Below are positions 15,874 to 24,132 of a stretch of DNA of 41,459 bases, one piece after another; position 1 is the stretch's first letter, and each line of letters begins with the position of its first letter. The notes under the pieces are model-generated. The model was not told where the DNA came from. It did no database searches and saw only the letters and a list, made by a program, of their open reading frames with translations. The stretch is from Anaerobacterium chartisolvens (GTDB taxonomy: Bacteria > Bacillota > Clostridia > Acetivibrionales > DSM-27016): contig NZ_QPJT01000033.1 of the NCBI RefSeq assembly GCF_003337415.1, positions 1 to 41,459 on the forward strand. Reading direction: 5' to 3'. Position numbers and translations under genes: made by a program.

Positions 15874-16674
15874 TTATTCTAATTGTTCTGCTGGCGTAAA
15901 ACGCGGTGAATCTTTGCAAAGCCCATTGCACAGCTTACATACAGACAATTCCTTTAAATTAATCATGCTTATCAATTTCTTTTTAAGATCTAAAATATTC
16001 GATGTATCATTAAGCAAATCTATATATTCGTTTTTGTTTTTTTCAATAGCACCTATTTCCATTGCCCTGTATGATCGGCCGCACATATGTATTTCACCGC
16101 TGCGAATTTGAATACAGTAATCTGAGCTTAAATAATAACATTTTTTATAATCATATGTAGTTGGGCTAAAATTGCCAAAATCAACCCAACCTCCACAATG
16201 CAGATCACTGCCATAATATTTTTTTACTCTATATGTTATACCGTTCTCAGCCAATAGATGTGCTAATTCCTCAACTTTTGAGGAAATATGTCCATAGTCG
16301 CTTATAAAAAAATGACATTTACTTCTATGCTTTTTTAAGGTGTCCCATACGTTTGTCTTAGGAATTATCGTACCATTTGTAAATATTAAAAGCTGATTAA
16401 ATTTATGTTTATATTGCATAGATTTCTCTATGATTTTAGACAGATCCTCATGCATCAAGGCCTCACCGCCAGAAATTTCAAATTCATCAATATAATCTAC
16501 GATTTGAAAATATCTATCTATTATTCTTTCAAAATCATTATAGCTTAAATGAGGAGGCACATTATAAAATGGTATTTCTACCCCACATAACTTACATTTA
16601 AGAGTGCATCTAAATGTTATAGTAATAGCGGTTCTTTTTAAGCTAATTATACGTAACCCTTTTTCATTGTACAT
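15874..16674 (-). CDS. Radical SAM protein in polysaccharide cluster
   Basis: The 266-residue protein has the radical SAM motif C-x3-C-x2-C at Cys23, Cys27 and Cys30 (FRCTLKCKLC). The GGE-like SAM-binding segment is in EFEISGGEALMHEDL. The C-terminal part has further Cys (CYYLSSDYC, IHMCGRSYRAMEIG, CKLCNGLC) that could bind an auxiliary cluster as in SPASM-type enzymes. AAGGGGGAA precedes the ATG. A truncated relative of its C-terminus lies just upstream (16647-16955). The substrate is unknown; sugar or lipid modification is plausible from the neighbours. The base composition is clearly more AT-rich than the repair genes at the right of the window. Confidence 0.85.
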   Translation of the reverse strand: MYNEKGLRIISLKRTAITITFRCTLKCKLCGVEIPFYNVPPHLSYNDFERIIDRYFQIVDYIDEFEISGGEALMHEDLSKIIEKSMQYKHKFNQLLIFTNGTIIPKTNVWDTLKKHRSKCHFFISDYGHISSKVEELAHLLAENGITYRVKKYYGSDLHCGGWVDFGNFSPTTYDYKKCYYLSSDYCIQIRSGEIHMCGRSYRAMEIGAIEKNKNEYIDLLNDTSNILDLKKKLISMINLKELSVCKLCNGLCKDSPRFTPAEQLE

Positions 16675-16955
16675 TTTAAATTCCCCCTTCTTATTTGTTC
16701 TGCCGGCGGGAAACGTTCAAAATCTTTACATAGTCCGTTACAAAAGGCGTAATATGTAGTGCTTTTTGCATTAAACAGTTTTATGATAGTTATTCTTTTT
16801 TCTGTATTTGAAATAGCATCATTAAATGAGTTAATATATTCGTATTTATTTTTAGGGATAATACCTAATTCCATACGTCTAAATGCACGACCGCAACGAT
16901 GTATCTCCCCATTTTGGATAAGAGAACTATTCATTTTTTCAAAAGACATTTTCAT
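16647..16955 (-). pseudogene. 3' remnant of a second radical SAM gene
   Basis: The 102-residue frame aligns with the C-terminus of the next gene. IQNGEIHRCGRAFRRMELG matches IRSGEIHMCGRSYRAMEIG, and FCNGLCKDFERFPPAEQ matches LCNGLCKDSPRFTPAEQ. The radical SAM core with its CxxxCxxC is missing, so this is the tail of a former tandem copy. It still has an ATG overlapping the previous stop (ATGA at 16955-16952) and runs 28 bp into the next gene, so it may be translated. A small stand-alone auxiliary domain is an alternative but less likely. Confidence 0.75.
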
Positions 16956-18076
16956 TTCTCCGTTTCCTTTATTTTACTTATTAGCACTTCAAAATCTGTT
17001 CTATCAATCTCACTAAAAAAGTACTCCCTTTTTTCACCGATGCCAACAGAGCTAACCGCGCATTGATTAAATGGCAGAGCAGCCTCAAGACTGTTTTCTT
17101 CCTTAAAAACTCTGTCCCCTAATTCATCAAAGTGCCTCTGCCCTTTTTCAGAATTAATAATGACAAGTGATGTTCCTTTGTCGGTATCAACGCTTTTGTC
17201 CTTTAGCTCAACTCCCCAAAAATCCGCCAGAGTTATGTCGGATTGGCGGGGAAAGCCTTTAAAGCTGCATCGGTAGCAGGAAGAGCGCATGTAAAGGTTG
17301 TACTTTAAATACCCCCGCATAAATAAATCCTTATACCTGTCGGCATAATATTCACTGCCGTTTTCAAACTCAATTTTTGTGCAGAATTTATTCCATCCGT
17401 TTATTTTATTTTTGAACCACACCCTTTTTATATCCGATCCATATTGAAGCTTCAGGCTTTCCAGATATTTCAGATAAGCCTTTGGGGAGTTCGCTCCCCT
17501 GCATATAAAATCACATAATAACAGGCTGTCATAGGGTCTGCCCAAAAAGCTTAACAATCCTCCGCATTCACACGGCGAACCAACAAACATTACAGGAGCG
17601 CCTTTATCAAGAAGCTTTTTTATATCTTTAAAAACAACGCCAATTGCACTTTGAACATATTTGGATTGCCTTAAAAGTGCAATATCATCTTCGCTACCAA
17701 TAATATAGTGCTCTGCCAGATGTGCCTTATTATACCGGGCACCTGCAACATAGCCCCCCTGCAATATAACCGATCTGGCAAGCTCGGTAAATATCCCTCC
17801 CGAGGTACTGGAAAGCCTTACTTCATCATTTAAAGACCATGAGGCATATGCCTTTGGAGCCACATCTCTTTTATAGCCCTCCCTGTTGAGTACAGGACAA
17901 GACGTTTGGCAGAGGCCGCACAGGGAGCAGCTTTCTGCATTAACTAAAGGATATAGGAAGCCTTCCTTATCGGCAACCATTTTTATGCTGTCATTGGGAC
18001 AAACATTATTACATGCCCCGCAGCCTGTACATTTCTCCTTGCTTAAGTTTATCATGGACTCATTTCCAATCAACAT
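16952..18076 (-). CDS. Coenzyme F420 hydrogenase/dehydrogenase beta subunit (FrhB) family iron-sulfur protein
   Basis: The N-terminus has two [4Fe-4S] ferredoxin motifs: Cys16, 19, 22, 26 ([12 protein letters not shown]) and Cys50, 53, 56, 60 ([12 protein letters not shown]). The FrhB core follows, with [39 protein letters not shown] and a late [24 protein letters not shown]. In Clostridia and Bacteroidetes such proteins recur in polysaccharide clusters next to pyruvyl transferase-like genes. Their electron-transfer or redox role there is not established. The start may be ATG 18076 or ATG 18055, just after the previous gene's stop; neither has a strong ribosome binding site. It overlaps the genes on both sides by a few bases. 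Confidence 0.9.
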   Translation of the reverse strand: MLIGNESMINLSKEKCTGCGACNNVCPNDSIKMVADKEGFLYPLVNAESCSLCGLCQTSCPVLNREGYKRDVAPKAYASWSLNDEVRLSSTSGGIFTELARSVILQGGYVAGARYNKAHLAEHYIIGSEDDIALLRQSKYVQSAIGVVFKDIKKLLDKGAPVMFVGSPCECGGLLSFLGRPYDSLLLCDFICRGANSPKAYLKYLESLKLQYGSDIKRVWFKNKINGWNKFCTKIEFENGSEYYADRYKDLFMRGYLKYNLYMRSSCYRCSFKGFPRQSDITLADFWGVELKDKSVDTDKGTSLVIINSEKGQRHFDELGDRVFKEENSLEAALPFNQCAVSSVGIGEKREYFFSEIDRTDFEVLISKIKETEK

Positions 18077-18680
18077 CTTTTTTTATTACCCTTGCGGGAA
18101 TACCACCGGCTATACACCGTGCGGGCACATCATGAGTAACCACTGCACCTGCTGCTATAATTGAACCGTCACCAATAGTAACCCCTTTTAAAACTGTTGC
18201 ATTTACACCAATCCAAACATGTCTACCTATATTCACAGGCATAGGCTTATTTAAAACTTCGCCGTTGTCATCCAAAATTGAATGGTGATCGCCGTCATAA
18301 ATGTAAACACCCCTTGCAATTGCGGCACCGGCTCCTATTGTTATACTGCTGCTGCAGGCTATAACCGAATTTGAGTTTATATACCCCTTTCCTAATGTAA
18401 GACTTGCATTTTTAAACAACTGGATTGTTGCACCGTAAAAAAGCTTAAAATCCCCTTCTATATTCAGCGTTGAACTTTCACGCATTTTTAAATAGCCCTC
18501 GGCCCTAGAACCCTTAAACCGATCTGAGTTAATATGAAAGTTACCGTTAAGACTAATTTTTGCAGTTTTATGCATATCAATTACTGCGTTTCTATAAATA
18601 ACCAGATTCCCGTTCCGGCGGCATATGCTTTTGCATAAACGGTTGTAGTACAATTCTCTTATTATATCCCTCTCAAACAT
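18060..18680 (-). CDS. Hexapeptide-repeat acetyltransferase (left-handed beta-helix)
   Basis: The 206-residue protein carries successive hexapeptide turns from about residue 30 to 200. The last ones are characteristic of the maltose/xenobiotic acetyltransferase branch: [55 protein letters not shown]. His in YDGDHHSI and in IGRHVWIG are candidates for the catalytic and CoA-site residues. Likely role: O- or N-acetylation of a sugar in the surface glycan. It overlaps the preceding glycosyltransferase by 8 bp and the FrhB-family gene by 17 bp, so it is part of the same operon. The acceptor is unknown. Confidence 0.92.
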   Translation of the reverse strand: MFERDIIRELYYNRLCKSICRRNGNLVIYRNAVIDMHKTAKISLNGNFHINSDRFKGSRAEGYLKMRESSTLNIEGDFKLFYGATIQLFKNASLTLGKGYINSNSVIACSSSITIGAGAAIARGVYIYDGDHHSILDDNGEVLNKPMPVNIGRHVWIGVNATVLKGVTIGDGSIIAAGAVVTHDVPARCIAGGIPARVIKKDVDWK

Positions 18681-19626
18681 ACTGGGGCTTCCTTATATAT
18701 TTTCTCATAAACTCCCTCTCAAACTCCTCAATATAGGGGCAGTTATAAAACTCCTCATAATGCCCCTCCAGCTCCTTCCTAACAAACTCAAGCTGCCTTT
18801 GACAGCTTATGAGATTGTTTTTGGAAATCTTGTTGCACATTGAAATCATATAGGACCACTCGCTATACCTTGCATAGTCTCCGATATCCGGCAAAACCTC
18901 CGACAGATATTCCGTTCTTTCCCGGAAGGCCTCAAAGTATTCGTCAAGCTGTACCGGATTCAGCAAATTATCGTTTGTAGTGAAGGAGGAGTTGTTTCCC
19001 AAATGCCTGCAAAAACAGTATTTAGGTAAGCCGTATGCAACAACCTTGCTTGCGTTTGCAAGGAATCTATATCCTACGGTAATATCATCATAGTTTCCTA
19101 TGCTAAAAAACCTTATTTTATTGAACATGGATTTTCTTAATAGCTTTGTTGGCATTGCTACATTATACTTTTTACGCTTTAACATCTCAACAACGGCCTG
19201 TGAAGCAGTCATTACCATGTAATCATCAAAAACATAATTGGGAAGGATCTTGCCCCCCACCTCCTTGCTTGATCCGCATATGGAAATATCGGCGCTATTG
19301 TCCTCCGCAAGTCGGTACAGGAATTCCAGCATATCAGGCTCTGCTATGTCGTCGTCATCTATGAAGGTAATATATTCACCCTCTGCCACATCAAGGCCGG
19401 TATTTCTACCGGTGCCTATATTGCTTTTTTGTATATGTACAACCTTTATTCTGCTGTCCTGCTTCGCAAATTCTTCCGCTATTACGCCGCTTTTATCCGT
19501 TGAGCCGTTGTCCACTATAATAAACTCAAAGTCCCGGAAGGTCTGGGAAAGAATTGACTTAATTGCAGACGCAACAAGACTTTCCCGATTGTAGGTGAGC
19601 ATAATCACGCTTATTTTAATTTGCAA
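18673..19626 (-). CDS. Family 2 glycosyltransferase
   Basis: This ~317-residue protein is a GT-A fold enzyme. It has [24 protein letters not shown] at the N-terminus, [12 protein letters not shown], the metal-binding [12 protein letters not shown] near residue 90, and no membrane segments. I place the start at TTG 19626, 8 nt after GGAGG (19639-19635); the upstream TTG at 19641 lies inside the binding site. Role: adds a sugar to the growing surface polysaccharide. It is the first gene of the compact minus-strand group 13175-19626. The specific donor is not deducible. Confidence 0.92.
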   Translation of the reverse strand: MQIKISVIMLTYNRESLVASAIKSILSQTFRDFEFIIVDNGSTDKSGVIAEEFAKQDSRIKVVHIQKSNIGTGRNTGLDVAEGEYITFIDDDDIAEPDMLEFLYRLAEDNSADISICGSSKEVGGKILPNYVFDDYMVMTASQAVVEMLKRKKYNVAMPTKLLRKSMFNKIRFFSIGNYDDITVGYRFLANASKVVAYGLPKYCFCRHLGNNSSFTTNDNLLNPVQLDEYFEAFRERTEYLSEVLPDIGDYARYSEWSYMISMCNKISKNNLISCQRQLEFVRKELEGHYEEFYNCPYIEEFEREFMRKYIRKPQYV

Positions 19627-19687
19627 AAGAACCCCCTCCAATCCCTTTTGTACACATTGCCTGAATAAATATTATATAAAAAAGGTG

Positions 19688-20470
19688 TCAATCCTCCTGC
19701 CACCTTATCCATGGAGCCTCCCCTGATTCAATGAGCTTGTCCAGCCTTACCTTGTCCCTCATGGTGTCCATGCACTGCCAGAAGCCGTCATGCTTGTATG
19801 CCGTGAGCCGACCTCTTTTCGCCAGAGTTTCCAGCGGTGCCCGCTCCAGAATCGTCATATCGTCCTCCAGATAGTCGAAGATTTCAGGCTCAAACACCAT
19901 AAAGCCCGCGTTAATCCAGCCGCCATCCTCCTTGCTCTTCTCGGCAAAATCGGTAACGGACTGAGAATCATCTATTTCAAGCACCCCAAACCTGCCGCCG
20001 GGCTGTATCGCCGTTATTGTGGCGGTTTTGCCGCTTGACCTGTGAAACTCCGCCAGCTTTTTAATATCAATATCCGATACCCCGTCGCCATAGGTCAGCA
20101 TAAAGGGCTCATTGCCTATAAACCTTTGTATGCGCTTTACGCGCCCTCCCGTCTGGGTATTGAGGCCAGTGTCTATTACAGTGACCTTCCAGGGCTCTGC
20201 AATATTATTATGTATAATAATATCATTATTGTTGGAAAAATCAAAGGTGATGTCGGAGCGGTGCAGGTAATAATCCGCAAAATACTCCTTTATAAGGTAT
20301 CCCTTGTAGCCGCAGCATATAATGAACTCATTATAGCCGTAATAGGAATATGACTTCATGATGTGCCACAGTATGGGAGAATTGCCTATCTCTATCATAG
20401 GCTTGGGCTTTAAGTGGCTTTCCTCACTAATGCGCGTCCCCAGGCCTCCCGCCAGAATAACTACCTTCAT
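19688..20470 (-). CDS. rfbF: Glucose-1-phosphate cytidylyltransferase
   Basis: The 260-residue nucleotidyltransferase starts KVVILAGGLGTRISEESHLKPKPMIEIG, the signature of RfbF-type enzymes. It also has PILWHIMKSYSYYGYNEFIICCGYKGYLIKEYF and MLTYGDGVSDID. It makes CDP-glucose from CTP and glucose-1-phosphate, the first step to CDP-linked 3,6-dideoxyhexoses and related sugars. The expected next gene (CDP-glucose 4,6-dehydratase) is not nearby, but an RfbC-type epimerase lies at 27511 across the repeat-rich segment. AGGGG precedes the ATG, and the binding site belongs to the duplicated leader sequence. Confidence 0.93.
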   Translation of the reverse strand: MKVVILAGGLGTRISEESHLKPKPMIEIGNSPILWHIMKSYSYYGYNEFIICCGYKGYLIKEYFADYYLHRSDITFDFSNNNDIIIHNNIAEPWKVTVIDTGLNTQTGGRVKRIQRFIGNEPFMLTYGDGVSDIDIKKLAEFHRSSGKTATITAIQPGGRFGVLEIDDSQSVTDFAEKSKEDGGWINAGFMVFEPEIFDYLEDDMTILERAPLETLAKRGRLTAYKHDGFWQCMDTMRDKVRLDKLIESGEAPWIRWQED

Positions 20471-20716
20471 CTGTTCATCCCCTAAGTATCTTTTGTATAA
20501 ACTATATATCGTAACTTTTTAATAAAAGGTTTATAGAATTGCTTAAATTTTGAGGCATGAAAATATATTGAAGGGTCATGGAAAATATACCCGGCGGGTT
20601 AATAGTTCCATAAACTACTAATTATACACCTTAAAAAATAAAATTATCAGTCTTTTACATAATATGACCATAATATACAATTATCCTATGAAATATAATT
20701 TAGGAGGTAGAAAGAT

Positions 20717-21763
20717 ATGAGAAAAAGAGGCACAGCTAAAATTTTTGTAGGGTTACTGGCTATGATTATGGTACTGTCTGTATTATGTGTTAATGCATTT
20801 GCAGCAACGGTAGGGGAGCAATTGACAAGCCCGGAAGAGGGATGGCAGAGATATGATCATAGAGAGAACAAAATATTATATTTAGGGAATAGCTGGCGGG
20901 AAGTTTTAGAATCAGATAAATATCAAGGAGCTAGCATATATATTCCGGCATCAGCATCCTCTGATGAGGTTAGAGCAAGTAGTATTAAGTTTAGATTTAA
21001 AGGAAGCAAATTAAGAATACTTGATGGGGAAATTAATACGCGAAGTAAAGAAGTGGGGATTAAAATAGATAAATCTTCTGTATATAGTTATAGCAGCTAT
21101 TCTACATCAACTACAGGAACAGATCAGGTGATTTTATTTGAAATAACTGACTTGCCTTTTGACGTTCATACAGTGGAGATATATTCAATAGACGGAATTC
21201 GCTATGGTTTAGATGCCATAGACATAGATGATACGGGGGAATTGCTTCTGTACTATGAGGTATCAAACCTGACAGCCGCACCCGGTAATGCCGCTGTAGC
21301 CCTTTCGTGGGATGCTGTTGAGGACGCAGTAAGCTACAACATAAAACGCTCTACCACCCCAGATGGCCCATATGCAACCATAGCGACCGGCGTGACCGGT
21401 ACAGCCTATACCGATGCAACGGTAACAAACGGCACCACCTACTACTATGTTGTGTCTGCTGTAACAGCCTCGGGGCAAAGCGCAAATTCCAACGAAGCCT
21501 CGGCCACGCCCGAAGCTCCTCCGGCAATCGGAAACAGTGCCATACTTGAAATAACCGTGACTACCGGCGTGATAAAGGAGTATGATGTAACGGCCGCAGA
21601 GCTGCAGGATTTCTTAAGCTGGTATGACGGAAGCTCATCAGGCGCGGACAAGGCATACTACATATTTACCAAGAAGAACAATATAGCCCCGTTCTTAAGC
21701 AGGAAGGAATACCTTGCCTTTGATAAGATAGTGAGCTTTGAGGTGAAGGAATACGAGGATTAG
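20717..21763 (+). CDS. Secreted protein with variable beta domain, Fn3 domain and C-terminal module (paralogue A)
   Basis: The 348-residue protein has a signal peptide (basic MRKRGTAK, hydrophobic core, likely cleavage after VNAFA near residue 29). A beta-rich domain follows (about 36-180) and ends YGLDAIDIDDTG; its pattern suggests a galactose-binding-like jelly roll (inference). Then comes a fibronectin type III domain (about 183-268: AVALSWDAVEDAVSYNIKRS ... TYYYVVSAVTASG). A ~75-residue C-terminal module (ILEITVTTG ... IVSFEVKEYED) completes it. It has no anchor, so it is secreted or held by wall interaction. AGGAGG lies upstream of the ATG. A paralogue at 24133 matches everywhere except the beta domain. 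Confidence 0.85.
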   Translation: MRKRGTAKIFVGLLAMIMVLSVLCVNAFAATVGEQLTSPEEGWQRYDHRENKILYLGNSWREVLESDKYQGASIYIPASASSDEVRASSIKFRFKGSKLRILDGEINTRSKEVGIKIDKSSVYSYSSYSTSTTGTDQVILFEITDLPFDVHTVEIYSIDGIRYGLDAIDIDDTGELLLYYEVSNLTAAPGNAAVALSWDAVEDAVSYNIKRSTTPDGPYATIATGVTGTAYTDATVTNGTTYYYVVSAVTASGQSANSNEASATPEAPPAIGNSAILEITVTTGVIKEYDVTAAELQDFLSWYDGSSSGADKAYYIFTKKNNIAPFLSRKEYLAFDKIVSFEVKEYED

Positions 21764-21798
21764 CAAGGGCAATAGGAACAACATGGAGGTTAAACCAA

Positions 21799-22383
21799 GT
21801 GAGATATGACCCCAACACACATCACCGGCGGTCAATTCGATTAAAAGGATATGATTATTCCAAGGAAGGAATGTATTTTATAACAATTTGTACTGAAAAC
21901 AGAGAAAATTTATTCGGAGAAATTGTGAATAACAAAATGATTTTAAATACCGCAGGGAAAATGGTGGGACGATGGTATTTAGAATTAAAAAATAAATATT
22001 CAGATTTACGATGTGATGTCAGTATCATCATGCCAAATCATTTTCATTGTATTATAGAAATCGCAGGGGCGATCGCTGTAGGGGCAGACCTATGTGTCTG
22101 CCCTGAATTGCCCGGAAAAGCAGAACACGCGGAACCCGCAGAAACCCAGGGCAGACACGCAGGTCTGCCCCTACAACAAATCATACAATGGTTCAAAACA
22201 ATGACGACAAACGAATACATAAAAATGGCAAAACAAAACATATTGCCCCCATTCGACAAACGGATATGGCAGCGCAATTACCACGAACATATTATCCGTA
22301 ACGAAGATGAATATTATAGAATTGCCGAATACATTCAAAATAATCCAACGTTATGGGAAAATGATCGGTATAATCGCGGGTAG
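21799..22383 (+). CDS. REP-associated tyrosine transposase (RAYT, IS200-like Y1) with internal REP pair
   Basis: The GTG start lies 8 nt after GGAGGT. The 194-residue protein has the HUH metal-binding motif as His81-Phe-His83 (IIMPNHFHCIIEI). It also has the conserved tail WQRNYHEHIIRNEDEYYRIAEYIQNNP, in which Tyr178 is the likely catalytic nucleophile by comparison with E. coli TnpA-REP. Residues about 94-126 (AVGADLCVCPELPG ... GRHAGLPLQQ) are encoded by an inverted pair of REP sequences lying in frame inside the gene. RAYT enzymes cleave single-stranded REP DNA. The gene appears intact and sits 35 bp after the Fn3 protein gene, within cassette A. Confidence 0.9.
   Translation: MRYDPNTHHRRSIRLKGYDYSKEGMYFITICTENRENLFGEIVNNKMILNTAGKMVGRWYLELKNKYSDLRCDVSIIMPNHFHCIIEIAGAIAVGADLCVCPELPGKAEHAEPAETQGRHAGLPLQQIIQWFKTMTTNEYIKMAKQNILPPFDKRIWQRNYHEHIIRNEDEYYRIAEYIQNNPTLWENDRYNRG
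22078..22174. repeat. Inverted REP pair (BIME-like) inside RAYT gene A
   Basis: The left REP (GTAGGGGCAGACC, ATGTG, TCTGCCCT) and the right REP (AGGGCAGA, CACGC, AGGTCTGCCCCTAC) are inverted relative to each other and enclose a ~43-bp spacer. The whole 97 bp can form one long hairpin or two small ones, and it is translated in frame. Confidence 0.85.
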
Positions 22384-22434
22384 GGGCAGACATCACCGCA
22401 GGGACAGACATCGTGGGCAGGAGCAGACATCTCT

Positions 22435-22464
22435 GTAAGGGCAGACCTATGTGTCTGCCCTTAC
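22435..22464. repeat. Single REP palindrome between convergent genes
   Basis: GTAAGGGCAGAC and GTCTGCCCTTAC pair around CTAT to make a near-perfect hairpin. It begins about 50 bp after the RAYT gene A stop and ends one base before the stop codon of the convergent FkbM-type gene. Confidence 0.8.
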
Positions 22465-22465
22465 C

Positions 22466-23890
22466 CTATTCGGATTTCAGTTCTTTTTGTATCTCATTCA
22501 TCCAGCCCATAAAAGCGGTAAAAATTTCTTCTGATAATTCGGGCCTCAGGTCAATATCCTTGTTTTGTTCATAACTGATTATTAATCTGCCTATATTTTC
22601 TTTTAATGTACCTGATAATACTTCTCTGCTATTGTCTTCAGCTCTAAGGGGGACGCTGCTCATGGCATTTTCTATGCCGGATATTGCTCCCAATACATCC
22701 CCAAGGACAGTAACTGATTCCGTACATTCTGTTTCCGGCAGCTTACCTGCAATGTATAATATCGCTTCCTGCATTGTACTTAACAATGGAAATATATAAT
22801 TTATTATTTCATAATATTTCTCGTTTTCCGAACTCTCAGCCTGATTATTTTGTGAGCTTTTGCTGCTACGAATGGCTTCATTTGACGAAGTGACCTCCAT
22901 TTTACAGGCAGGCAGATCGGCACTGTGAAAAAGAAATTTTGGCGCGGTGTACAAAACCAGCTCCCACGGAGTGTTAAGCTCATGCTGTCTCATATAGAAC
23001 TTATAGTTGGGATTGAAGGAATAAATTATTCTTGGTATTTTCCATATGTCATCTACTGTGTGATACAGGCAAATTGCCATCTTAGGCGTATCCTCACTGA
23101 TATGTCTTTTCGAGCCATATAAAGCAGCCTGTTCGGCACCCTCAATGTCCATTTTAATAAAAGTGACCGGCTCAATAATATCAAAATCAATCGTTGAAAT
23201 ATCAACCTTTATATCACCCCATTCCGAGTGCAGCCTGTTTGCCGATGCAGGCATATATGAGGTAAAGAACATCTCCCCTTTTTTGTCTGATATTCCTCTC
23301 ATGCAATGTTCGATTCTGGGATATTTAGCCAGATTATGGACTATGTTTTTGTAATTATCCAAGGATGGCTCATATGTATATATTTTTTTATAGTCGTCTC
23401 CATATATATCTATAAATGAAATACTATCCTTCCCATCACAGCTTCCGGCATCAATAAAAACTTCATTTTCAACCTTAGGCAAAATGTCAACGTCAAAATA
23501 ATGTTTCCTTTTGTCATAACATGCCCCAATAAAATTTAAATCACCAAACATTCTGTACAGCATAATACATGTTAATGTTGTCTTCGAGTTTTTATCCTCT
23601 AATATATTGTACAGCCATTTATATTGCTCTATGTTTTCCTTCAAGTCCAAGATAGTGTCAAAAAGTACGGCAGACCCTGCAAGCTTATTTTTAAACAGAT
23701 TAACATAAGTGGAATGTACATGAACCCTTGCTGCATCCACATTTATCCTTACATTTTGTAATTTATTTATTTGGACTTTATAAGAAAGTGAGAGCATAAG
23801 CAGCTCATCCAAAGTGCTGGTATTAATAATTTTATACAAATTTTCAAAAATAAAAAGCTTTTCAATGTCGATATGTTTATCCATTAGCAC
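22466..23890 (-). CDS. FkbM-family methyltransferase-like protein
   Basis: The 474-residue protein has a SAM-binding Rossmann core at about residues 135-320. EVFIDAGSCDGKDSISFI is motif I, IYTYEPSLDNYKNI carries the acidic ribose-binding position, and VTFIKMDIEGAEQAALYG is the FkbM hallmark. The N-terminal ~130 residues are helical, and the C-terminal ~120 residues are low-complexity and helical. FkbM-type enzymes O-methylate sugars or polyketides; here glycan methylation is likely from context. The start is GTG 23890 (AGGGG 7 nt upstream) or ATG 23884. It is flanked by the two direct cassette repeats, so a crossover between them would delete it. Confidence 0.85.
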   Translation of the reverse strand: MLMDKHIDIEKLFIFENLYKIINTSTLDELLMLSLSYKVQINKLQNVRINVDAARVHVHSTYVNLFKNKLAGSAVLFDTILDLKENIEQYKWLYNILEDKNSKTTLTCIMLYRMFGDLNFIGACYDKRKHYFDVDILPKVENEVFIDAGSCDGKDSISFIDIYGDDYKKIYTYEPSLDNYKNIVHNLAKYPRIEHCMRGISDKKGEMFFTSYMPASANRLHSEWGDIKVDISTIDFDIIEPVTFIKMDIEGAEQAALYGSKRHISEDTPKMAICLYHTVDDIWKIPRIIYSFNPNYKFYMRQHELNTPWELVLYTAPKFLFHSADLPACKMEVTSSNEAIRSSKSSQNNQAESSENEKYYEIINYIFPLLSTMQEAILYIAGKLPETECTESVTVLGDVLGAISGIENAMSSVPLRAEDNSREVLSGTLKENIGRLIISYEQNKDIDLRPELSEEIFTAFMGWMNEIQKELKSE

Positions 23891-24132
23891 GGTTCATCCC
23901 CTAAGTATATTTTGTATGATCTATATCGTAATTTTTTAATAAAAGATTTATAGAATTGCTTAAATTTGAGGCATGGGAATATATTGAAGGGGTATGGGAA
24001 ATATACCTGGCGGGTTAATAGTTCCATAAACTACTAATTATACACCTTAAAAAATAAAATTATCAGTCTTTTACATAATATGACCATAATATACAATTGT
24101 TCTATAAAATATAATTTAGGAGGTAGAAAGAT

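Larger units (their letters stand above)
20473..22464 (+). repeat. Direct cassette repeat A: leader, Fn3 protein gene and RAYT gene
   Basis: This ~2-kb segment recurs from 23892. The ~240-bp noncoding leader (20473-20716) is about nine-tenths identical between copies by eye. So are the signal-peptide codons, the Fn3 and C-terminal codons, and the transposase gene. Only the stretch coding for about residues 46-170 of the secreted protein differs strongly. The leader also supplies the ribosome binding site (AGGGGATGAAC on the minus strand) of the divergent gene upstream of each copy. I see no known riboswitch in the leader. Confidence 0.85.

Noticed and set aside
20473-20716. Riboswitch in the conserved leader
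   Set aside because: I could not match it to any known riboswitch core, and its conservation is explained by recent duplication of the whole cassette.
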